Assembly: GCA_900551665.1 (NCBI GenBank)
Contig: URWW01000007.1
Location: 1 to 57,073 of the forward strand
Source of the DNA: an uncultured Collinsella sp.
GTDB taxonomy: Bacteria > Actinomycetota > Coriobacteriia > Coriobacteriales > Coriobacteriaceae
Direction: 5' to 3'
DNA length: 57,073 nucleotides
The notes under the pieces were generated by a model. It was not told the DNA's origin. It saw nothing but the letters and a program-made list of their open reading frames with translations, and searched no databases. This document shows positions 50,949-57,073 of this stretch, piece after piece; positions within the stretch are counted from its first letter, which is position 1; the number at the start of each line of letters is the position of its first letter. The position numbers and the translations under genes are program-made.

Positions 50949-51097
50949 GCGGGGAGGGTGAGGTTTTTCGTATCGTTTTCTCATTCTTTGAAATACATCG
51001 CCGCTCATGACGGACAAAAGGCCTGGTCAGAGCTATGCCCTTTCAAGGTGTACCTGGCTTTTCCAGATTTGAGTACGAAAAACCTCACCCTCCCCGC
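50949..51097. repeat. Long inverted repeat with 24-bp perfect arms
   Basis: Arms 50949-50972 (GCGGGGAGGGTGAGG, then TTTTTCGTA) and 51074-51097 are exact reverse complements. The 101-base loop is visibly AT-richer than neighbouring DNA and has no convincing gene. The element fills most of the gap between mgtA and the HAD gene. It resembles 17759-17872 in form and in the G-rich arm running into GGTTTTT. Confidence 0.9.
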
Positions 51098-51186
51098 AGC
51101 CGCGGCCACCGCGTATTCGCGCCAAACGTGGACCGCACCCCGTCCTGATACCATGCTGCCAGACAATTTCCCGAAAGGACCCACAT

Positions 51187-51846
51187 ATGCAGGCAGTCAT
51201 CTTCGACATGGACGGCACCCTTATCGACACGGAGCGTGTGAGCCAGGCCGCATGGCGGCGAGCCGCGCAGGATTTCCGCATCGAGATTCCCAAGCGCATC
51301 TTGCACGCGTTCGTGGGATGCAGCATCCCCAACGCCATGAAGATGATCGACGATGAATTCGGCGATCCCGCATTCACCGAGCGCCTCTTCAATCGCCGCC
51401 ACGAGATCTTCGACGCAACCTGGGAAGACGAACTCGAACTCAAGCCCGGAGCCGCCGAGGCGGTCGCCGCGGTGCGCGAGCGGGGGCTCGCCGTGGCGCT
51501 CGCAACCTCGAGCGTGCGTGACCGAGCCATCACGAGCATGGAGCGCCTCGGTCTCATGGAGTTGTTCGACGCCGCCGTCTTCGACGAAGACATCGAGCAT
51601 CACAAACCCGCCCCCGACGTTTACCTCGTCGCCGCCAACCACCTTGGCGTCGAGCCCACGCGGTGCGTCGCCGTGGAGGACTCCTTCAATGGCGTGCGAG
51701 CAGGCGCCGCGGCCGGCATGCGCACGATCATGGTCCCCGACTACAACGAGCCCACGCCCGAGATACGCGCCCTGTGCGCAGAGGTACTGACCACCCTCCA
51801 CGAACTCCCGGCGGCGCTCGATCGTCTCAAGACGCCCAACGTCTAG
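51187..51846 (+). CDS. HAD-family phosphatase (beta-phosphoglucomutase-like)
   Basis: A 219-residue haloacid dehalogenase-type hydrolase, subfamily IA. Motif I is MQAVIFDMDGTLIDTE (nucleophile Asp and acid Asp), motif II is LAVALATSSVRDRAI, the lysine is in HHKPAPDVYL, and the metal site is RCVAVEDSFNGVRAGAAAGM. A helical cap follows motif I (VGCSIPNAMKMIDDEF). The substrate is probably a sugar phosphate, but not determinable. GAAAGGA precedes the ATG. It appears monocistronic. Confidence 0.92.
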   Translation: MQAVIFDMDGTLIDTERVSQAAWRRAAQDFRIEIPKRILHAFVGCSIPNAMKMIDDEFGDPAFTERLFNRRHEIFDATWEDELELKPGAAEAVAAVRERGLAVALATSSVRDRAITSMERLGLMELFDAAVFDEDIEHHKPAPDVYLVAANHLGVEPTRCVAVEDSFNGVRAGAAAGMRTIMVPDYNEPTPEIRALCAEVLTTLHELPAALDRLKTPNV

Positions 51847-51976
51847 AACCGCGCTCGAGGCGAAAACGGCCGGCATCCTGCCCACACCGCGCGTGGTTCT
51901 GGTTTATAGATTGGCGCATGCCGCACGACCGCGACCAATGGCGAGCATGGCGTATGCTTGGACGTGATCAACCACT

Positions 51977-54220
51977 ATGAAAGCGAGCAGCATGCCCAAG
52001 CATCCGCCCAAGAATCACGCAGCCCCGAAGGGCCCCAAACCCAAGCACGCCTCCACTCCCGCCCGCTGCCCGGGCACCAAGGGGCGCCCCGGCCGCGAGG
52101 CCTTCCTCCCCGTCTCGCGCGACGATATGAAGGCGCGGGGCTGGGACCAGTGCGATTTCGTCTACGTCTGCGGCGACGCCTATGTCGACCACCCGAGCTT
52201 CGGCATGGCGATCATCTCCCGCGTGCTCGAGCATGCGGGCTACCGCGTAGGCATCATCTGCCAGCCCGACTGGACCGATCCGGCGAGCATCGCCGCGCTC
52301 GGCGAGCCGCGCCTGGGCTTTCTCATCTCGGCCGGCAACATGGACTCGATGGTGAACCACTACACCGTCAACAAGAAGCCGCGCCATGAGGACGCCTACA
52401 CCCCCGGCGGACGCGCGGGCGCACGTCCCAACCGCGCCGTCACGGTCTACGGCAACCTCATCCGCCGCACCTTCAAGGACAAGCCCATCATCATCGGCGG
52501 CATCGAGGCGAGCCTGCGCCGCCTCGCGCACTACGACTACTGGCAGGACAAGCTCAAGCGCTCCGTCCTGCTCGACTCCGGCGCCGACATCCTGCTCTAC
52601 GGCATGGGCGAGCACTCGATCGTCGAGGTTGCGGACGCGCTCGACGGCGGACTGCCCGTGGACCAGATTACCTTCGTGAACGGCTCGGTCTACCGCACGA
52701 GCGGCGCGGGGGCGCTGGACAACGTCTTCGACTACGAACTGCTCCCCTCCTGGGACGAGCTCGAGCGCGACCGCCTCACTTACGCGCGCTCCTTCAACAT
52801 CCAGCAGCAGAACATGGACCCCATCACGGGCGGGCGCCTGGTGGAGCCCTATCCCAACGGCGTCTACGTGGTGCAGAACCCGCCCTCGGCGCCCCTCACC
52901 GAACGCGAGATGGACGAGGTGGCCGAGCTACCCTACGCGCGCCACTGGCACCCCGACTACGACGCGGCCGGAGGCATCCCGGCCTTCGACGAGATCCGCT
53001 TCTCCATCTCCAGCAACCGCGGGTGCTTTGGCGAGTGCTCCTTCTGCGCACTCGCCTTCCATCAGGGCCGCATGGTGCAGGTGCGCAGCCGCGAGAGCAT
53101 CATGCGCGAGGCCGAGGAGCTCACGCAAGACCCCGAGTTCAAGGGCTATATCAACGACGTGGGCGGTCCCACGGCGAACTTCTTCAAGCCGGCGTGCAAA
53201 AAGCAGCTCACCCACGGCGTGTGCAAGAACCGCCGCTGCCTGTGGCCGGACGTCTGCCGCAACATGGACACCAATGAGGATGCCTACGCCGAGCTGCTGC
53301 GCGACCTGCGCCAGATCCCCGGCGTGAAGAAGGTCTTCGTGCGCAGCGGTATCCGCTTCGACTACACCATGGCCGATGCGAGCGACAAATTCCTGGTCGA
53401 ACTTCTACGGCACCATGTGAGCGGCCAGCTGCGTCTGGCGCCCGAGCACGTGAGCGACGCGGTGCTCTCGGTGATGGGCAAACCGCGCCGTGAGGTCTAC
53501 GACGCGTTCGTCGAGCGCTTCGAGCGCCTCTCCGCGGAGTACGGCCTCAAGCAGTACGTGGTGCCCTATCTCATCTCGAGCCATCCGGGATCGACCATGA
53601 AAGAGGCCGTGGAGCTGGCGGAGGCCGTGCGCGACATGGGCTACATGCCCGAGCAGGTGCAGGACTTCTACCCCACGCCCTCGACCATGAGCACCTGCAT
53701 GTTCTACACGGGCGTGGACCCGCGCACCATGGAGCCGGTCTACATCCCGCGCGACCCGCACGAAAAGGCAATGCAGCGCGCGCTCATCCAGTATCGCAAG
53801 CCGGAGAACTACAAACTGGTGAAGGAGGCGCTGCGAAAGGCCGGGCGCGAGGACCTCATCGGCTACGGCGCCAAGTGCCTGATCCGCCCCGTGCCGCCCA
53901 AACCGGGCGCGGGCGGCGGAAAGAAGCAGGTCGGAGCAGGAACGGGCAAGCCTGCCAACGGCACGTCCAAAAGGGCGACGAGCAGGCACGAGGACGGTAA
54001 AGCCGCCACGCAACCCCAAAATCGCGCCGAGCGCCGCGCCGCGGCACGCTCCGGAAAGAAGGGCTCGGCCATGCCGAACGGGCGGACGGGTGCCAAGCAA
54101 AACGGGCGCCCCAGTCCCGGCAAGCCGGGCGGGCGCGCGACCGGCAAGAGCGCCGCAGGCACGAACCCGCATGCGCGCAATCGCGCCGCGCAGGGGCGGC
54201 AGGGCGCAAACCGGCATTAA
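51977..54220 (+). CDS. YgiQ-family radical SAM protein
   Basis: Radical-SAM enzyme of unknown reaction, 747 residues. Family markers: FVYVCGDAYVDHPSFGMAII near residue 60, PIIIGGIEASLRRLAHYDYW, the Fe-S motif SSNRGCFGECSFCALAFHQG (C-x3-C-x2-C), a cysteine-rich stretch KNRRCLWPDVC, and LRLAPEHVSDAVLSVMGKP with the late HPGSTMKEAVELA. It carries a basic, Lys/Arg/Gly/Ala-rich tail of about 100 residues typical of actinobacterial and firmicute copies. Starts at 51977 or 51992 are both possible; neither has a good Shine-Dalgarno. Confidence 0.92.
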   Translation: MKASSMPKHPPKNHAAPKGPKPKHASTPARCPGTKGRPGREAFLPVSRDDMKARGWDQCDFVYVCGDAYVDHPSFGMAIISRVLEHAGYRVGIICQPDWTDPASIAALGEPRLGFLISAGNMDSMVNHYTVNKKPRHEDAYTPGGRAGARPNRAVTVYGNLIRRTFKDKPIIIGGIEASLRRLAHYDYWQDKLKRSVLLDSGADILLYGMGEHSIVEVADALDGGLPVDQITFVNGSVYRTSGAGALDNVFDYELLPSWDELERDRLTYARSFNIQQQNMDPITGGRLVEPYPNGVYVVQNPPSAPLTEREMDEVAELPYARHWHPDYDAAGGIPAFDEIRFSISSNRGCFGECSFCALAFHQGRMVQVRSRESIMREAEELTQDPEFKGYINDVGGPTANFFKPACKKQLTHGVCKNRRCLWPDVCRNMDTNEDAYAELLRDLRQIPGVKKVFVRSGIRFDYTMADASDKFLVELLRHHVSGQLRLAPEHVSDAVLSVMGKPRREVYDAFVERFERLSAEYGLKQYVVPYLISSHPGSTMKEAVELAEAVRDMGYMPEQVQDFYPTPSTMSTCMFYTGVDPRTMEPVYIPRDPHEKAMQRALIQYRKPENYKLVKEALRKAGREDLIGYGAKCLIRPVPPKPGAGGGKKQVGAGTGKPANGTSKRATSRHEDGKAATQPQNRAERRAAARSGKKGSAMPNGRTGAKQNGRPSPGKPGGRATGKSAAGTNPHARNRAAQGRQGANRH

Positions 54221-54240
54221 CGGCACGGCGACACGGGGCG

Positions 54241-55260
54241 CTATCCAAGATATCCGTCGGGCGGGGTCGGACGGCCCCCGACCTCGCCCTCCACGGGCAA
54301 AATACCCTGTACTGCCGCTACATCCTGCGGCCTCTCAATGGCATCCAGTGCATCGGACGAGCTCCAGAGCCGTCCGAACTCCCTTATTCCCGCTGCGCAC
54401 ATCACGGCGGCAAGCACGATGACGAGCCCCGTCGGCACGACGCTTAGCAAGGGGTACAGGGGCTCAACCAAATACGACGAGGCGTTCAGCGCGAAGTGCA
54501 GGATGATCGGGTAGCGAAGCTTGCCCGTGCGCCAAAAGACCCAGCCCTCCAAAACTCCGAGAGCGAACGCGTAGCTTCCCTGGATGAGATTCATGTGCAG
54601 CACGCCGAACGCGAGCGCCTGCAGCGTGTTGGCAATCCAAAACGCCCGCGCGGAAACGGCGCGGTAACGCGCACCGTCGGCAACATTCCAGCCGGGGCTC
54701 ATCGCCCGCATGGCGTACTCGAGCATGACGCCGCGACATACGATCTCCTCGTTGATAGGGGCGAGCACCGCGATCGACAGCGCAGAGACGATGGCGAAGA
54801 CCCCGACGCTCGTGTCCTCCATGAGCTCAGAGTACTCGGCCATGGCCTCAGGGAATAGCAATTCGACGATCTCCAGAATGCCCCCCACGAAAAACTGCGC
54901 CGAGACGCCGATCACCAGCAGCAAGGCGAGCGATTTGGCAAACGAGACGCCACTGGTCGCAACCGCTTCGCGCCGGGAGACGAATGAGGCGGGACGCATG
55001 CGCCGCCATCGCGGCCAAAACACCGCAATGATGACCAGCTGCGCCACGACGGAAAGGCCCAAAACCATATTCGAGAACGCCGGGGACTCGACGAACGACT
55101 CGTAGTCGCCCGTCGAGAGCACCGCCGCGACGCCGACCACAACGCTACCGAGGCCCATCGTCACGACCTGGATCAGCAGGTACGCGCCGAAAACCCCCGC
55201 CATCGCGAGCAGCCATTTACATGTGCCCCACACGCGGGAGCCGGTCGTCGTGTTGTCCAT
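54241..55260 (-). CDS. CPBP-family intramembrane metalloprotease
   Basis: Membrane protein of 339 residues with about eight hydrophobic segments. The CPBP (Abi/CAAX-protease-like) motifs are present: INEEIVCRGVMLEYAMRAMS (EExxxR), AFGVLHMNLIQGSYAFALGV (FxxxH), and ILHFALNAS (HxxxN/B). These residues hold the catalytic metal in Rce1-like proteases. The target is unknown; roles include bacteriocin self-immunity. The ATG at 55260 has GAGGAGG 5 bases upstream, better than the in-frame ATG at 55287. It converges on the YgiQ gene with a 20-base gap. Confidence 0.9.
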   Translation of the reverse strand: MDNTTTGSRVWGTCKWLLAMAGVFGAYLLIQVVTMGLGSVVVGVAAVLSTGDYESFVESPAFSNMVLGLSVVAQLVIIAVFWPRWRRMRPASFVSRREAVATSGVSFAKSLALLLVIGVSAQFFVGGILEIVELLFPEAMAEYSELMEDTSVGVFAIVSALSIAVLAPINEEIVCRGVMLEYAMRAMSPGWNVADGARYRAVSARAFWIANTLQALAFGVLHMNLIQGSYAFALGVLEGWVFWRTGKLRYPIILHFALNASSYLVEPLYPLLSVVPTGLVIVLAAVMCAAGIREFGRLWSSSDALDAIERPQDVAAVQGILPVEGEVGGRPTPPDGYLG

Positions 55261-55299
55261 GGGGACCTCCTCGTCCATCGTCCTCATGCGGCCGGCGAG

Positions 55300-55785
55300 T
55301 TACGCGCGCGTGCGCTCGATCTCGACGGAGACCGAGCTCAGCGGCAACCCCACGGGCGCCCAGGGCTTCTCGAGCTTGACGCGCACGCCGTACGCACTCG
55401 GATAGCGCCCGAGCAGCATATCGGCCACACCCTCGGCGGCCGCCTCGATGAGCTTGAACGTATGCGCGCGCATGAACTCGTCGATGGCATGAGCCGCCTC
55501 GCCGTAATGAATCGAGGCCGACAAGTCGTCGGTCTCGCCGGCTCGACGCGTGTCGGTGTAGAACGTCACGCTCACCACGAACTTCTGGCCAAGGGCGTTC
55601 TCCTCCGGGAACACGCCGTGATTGGCGAACACCTCAAGGCCCTCAATCGAAATGCGGTCGAGGACCCGAAGGTGCTCGGGTTCCACATGCGCGAGCTGCC
55701 GGCGCGTGGCCGGAAGGCCGGCATCGCGACACGCAAGAGTGCCGCGGTCGTCCACGATGTTCTCGGGTAGATGCTTCGTATCCAT
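55300..55785 (-). CDS. folB: Dihydroneopterin aldolase with N-terminal extension
   Basis: Folate pathway enzyme splitting 7,8-dihydroneopterin into 6-hydroxymethyl-dihydropterin and glycolaldehyde. The FolB fold starts at about residue 43 with DRISIEGLEVFANHGVFPEE, then VVSVTFYTDTRRAGETDDLS, the active-site strand FKLIEAAAEGVADMLLGRYP, and VKLEKPWAPV (standard K..KP). About 40 extra residues precede it (MDTKHLPENIVDDRGTLACR). The ATG at 55785 has AAAGGAG 6 bases upstream, so the extension is probably real. It follows an HD-domain gene on the same strand by 43 bases. Confidence 0.9.
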   Translation of the reverse strand: MDTKHLPENIVDDRGTLACRDAGLPATRRQLAHVEPEHLRVLDRISIEGLEVFANHGVFPEENALGQKFVVSVTFYTDTRRAGETDDLSASIHYGEAAHAIDEFMRAHTFKLIEAAAEGVADMLLGRYPSAYGVRVKLEKPWAPVGLPLSSVSVEIERTRA

Positions 55786-55828
55786 GATGTGCTCCTTTGA
55801 CGGTACGCGTCCCCAGCGGGACGCGCGC

Positions 55829-56404
55829 TTATATATCAATCGACAGGTTCTTGCGCTCTTCCGGCCAATAGCAGGCGCCGCGGGCGGCGCAGAAAAAACA
55901 GGTGCGCGAACGGCCGTCGGCCTCCTTGATGAGACGCGCGAGGACATCAGCCGTGGCAGACCCCCCATGCGCATCCTCCTCCCGTCCCGCAAGGAACCCG
56001 CGATGACCCCCCACCGCGTGCAGGATCGCCGCGCGGTCGACCCCATCGAAACGCAAAGGCTCGGGCAGAGCATCCAAGACCTCGGCCGCGATGCGCTCCC
56101 CGGCCTCATCATGGGGCTCACCCGTCTGATACTGGGCGGCACGGCCGATATCGTGCAGCAGTGCCGCGGCATAGACCACATCCCGCTGCAGGCCGCAATC
56201 CCTCTCGAGGTTGAGGATCCAGGCGATGCGGGCGACGTCGAGCAGGTGGGGAAACCCGTGACGGCAGAAAACCCGATCAGCCTCCGCGGCCTCGATTCCC
56301 GCCAGACAGCGGGTGAACAGATCACTCTCTCCGATCGCCGCAATGCGCTCCACGCTCGCCTCCAAACGCCGATACTCGTCTTCATGTTGTACCCAATACG
56401 ACAT
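55829..56404 (-). CDS. HD-domain phosphohydrolase
   Basis: A 191-residue protein with HD-superfamily metal ligands: CRHGFPHLLDVARIA (first His), VVYAAALLHDIGRAAQY (the HD pair), and AAILHAVGGHRG (later His). The C-terminus has a cysteine cluster, TCFFCAARGACYW, that might hold zinc or Fe-S. It is directly upstream of folB on the same strand, so it may supply dephosphorylation of the pterin triphosphate intermediate, but the substrate is inferred from context only. No Shine-Dalgarno is visible; transcription may be leaderless. Confidence 0.8.
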   Translation of the reverse strand: MSYWVQHEDEYRRLEASVERIAAIGESDLFTRCLAGIEAAEADRVFCRHGFPHLLDVARIAWILNLERDCGLQRDVVYAAALLHDIGRAAQYQTGEPHDEAGERIAAEVLDALPEPLRFDGVDRAAILHAVGGHRGFLAGREEDAHGGSATADVLARLIKEADGRSRTCFFCAARGACYWPEERKNLSIDI

Positions 56405-56618
56405 GCACGGGACGGCTGAGACGGTAAAACGGCGCTGTTGCGGTGCGATGCATTTTGCCAGCGCTAAAACGAAACACCACCGCCCGGGTCAATTCCTACC
56501 AGTCACCGAAGATGGAGCTTGCAAGCGCCACAATTCCTACAAATCTCGCTAGCATGGGCCTTCGTGAGGTTGTGCGCCGACTCCGATCGAGCGTGCATCG
56601 CACGGGAAAGGAAGGGCC

Positions 56619-56999
56619 ATGGGACTACGCTCTTGGATCAAACGCCACACGGGTCATGGGGGACAGAAGCCCTCAGCTGAAGCCCCGATCGCCGTCACCG
56701 CGGCGACGGCCGACACCGCCAACGCCGCCGATCGCGACGGAGACGTCTGGGAACCGCTCCCGGCATTTCTCCCCGTCGACCCGCGCGAGCATGAACACGT
56801 GTGCGTCATCGCGTCGGCCATCGCCGCGGGGGATCACCCCAGCAGTGAGTTTCGCGTGAAGCGCGTACTCGTCGCAAATCCCGAGTACCGCACGGTCTCG
56901 GTCATTGCCACGGCACTCGCCGCCGGCGCGCTCGAGAAGAGCTCATTTACGGTCAAGAACATCTACAAGATGAAAGAGGAGGGCAGCCATGCTGCGTAA
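56619..56999 (+). CDS. Decarboxylase accessory subunit-like protein (MmdD/MmdE-like)
   Basis: A 126-residue soluble protein with an internal duplication: HVCVIASAIAAGDHPSSEFR then VKRV, and RTVSVIATALAAGALEKSSF then TVKNI. This V-x-x-I-A-x-A-x-A-A...F-x-V-x-x-I element resembles the C-terminal part of OadG/MmdD-type subunits of Na+-pumping biotin decarboxylases, which recurs alone in MmdE. No membrane helix is present at the N-terminus (MGLRSWIKRHTGHGGQKPSA). It overlaps the next gene, a biotin-carrier-like protein, by 11 bases, supporting a decarboxylase operon. The family assignment is an inference. Confidence 0.6.
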   Translation: MGLRSWIKRHTGHGGQKPSAEAPIAVTAATADTANAADRDGDVWEPLPAFLPVDPREHEHVCVIASAIAAGDHPSSEFRVKRVLVANPEYRTVSVIATALAAGALEKSSFTVKNIYKMKEEGSHAA

Positions 57000-57073
57000 A
57001 TTCAAGATCTCCGTCGACGGAACCCAGTACTTGGTCGAGATGGAGGAGGTCGGCGCCCCCACCCCGACCCCGG
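56989..57073 (+). CDS. Biotin carrier subunit start, cut by window edge
   Basis: ATG at 56989 with GGAGGG 5 bases upstream, encoding MLRKFKISVDGTQYLVEMEE followed by a proline/alanine-type linker start (VGAPTPTP). This opening is typical of the biotin carrier (gamma) subunit of methylmalonyl-CoA, glutaconyl-CoA or oxaloacetate decarboxylases. The biotin-attachment MKM site is outside the window. It overlaps the previous stop by 11 bases. Confidence 0.75.
   Translation, partial: MLRKFKISVDGTQYLVEMEEVGAPTPTP

Noticed and set aside
1..57073. CRISPR array, prophage or tRNA genes
   Set aside because: No regularly spaced direct repeats, no phage structural or lysis genes, and no tRNA-like T-loop/acceptor combinations were noticed; the holin-named protein at 43602-43967 belongs to a chromosomal membrane family.

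Overview
The window reads as chromosomal DNA of a high-GC anaerobic actinobacterium of the class Coriobacteriia, most like Collinsella. This is inferred from the gene families and coding style: acetate kinase, Fhs/FolD one-carbon enzymes, a superoxide reductase with no desulforedoxin domain, QueH-type queuosine synthesis, a CGAAC-N4-GTTC type SOS box, AddAB-like recombination enzymes, and a biotin-dependent decarboxylase locus at the right edge. No sequence search was possible. No tRNA, rRNA or CRISPR array was seen.

Layout. 1-5158 (minus strand): acetate kinase (cut by the edge), HIT hydrolase, xseB-xseA, a membrane zinc peptidase and tgt. 5315-10225 is visibly AT-richer accessory DNA: a membrane-anchored XRE regulator, a VanZ-like protein and one long LuxR-type membrane regulator broken into two pieces by an ISL3-family element (8084-9649, 8-bp target duplication). 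10280-12280 holds two divergent proteins, one helical and one coiled-coil with a C-terminal membrane anchor. 12758-15439 is a putative peptidase-queH-queA cluster. 15591-19391 (plus) holds a MetRS-like enzyme with a rewritten KMSKS loop, a GNAT protein and an RlmA-like methyltransferase whose tail overlaps a UbiB-type kinase. 19303-28413 (minus) has ubiB-phasin, a C69 dipeptidase, fhs-folD and an overlapping ruvC-ruvA-ruvB operon under a clear SOS box. 28482-41721 has a NadE-like protein with degenerate active sites, superoxide reductase, dnaE and addB-addA. 41910-47529 has a TrpR-like regulator, ApbE, a small membrane protein, Rrf2/cysK/mnmA and a YoaK-like membrane protein. 47675-50908 is an mgtA Mg-transport ATPase unit with a promoter, a 33-codon leader frame and a hairpin-rich leader. 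51187-57073 has a HAD phosphatase, a YgiQ radical-SAM protein, a CPBP protease, folB next to an HD phosphohydrolase, and the first genes of a biotin-dependent decarboxylase.

The most unusual items are: (1) the reconstructed pre-insertion regulator, two successive (about six membrane helices + LuxR helix-turn-helix) units in one polypeptide of about 641 residues; rejoining the ORFs across one copy of the target duplication restores the frame exactly; (2) the translated leader upstream of mgtA, a candidate magnesium or translation sensor; (3) a set of intergenic long-armed stem-loops of at least three sequence types; (4) a NAD-synthetase-like protein that appears to have lost residues in both active sites.
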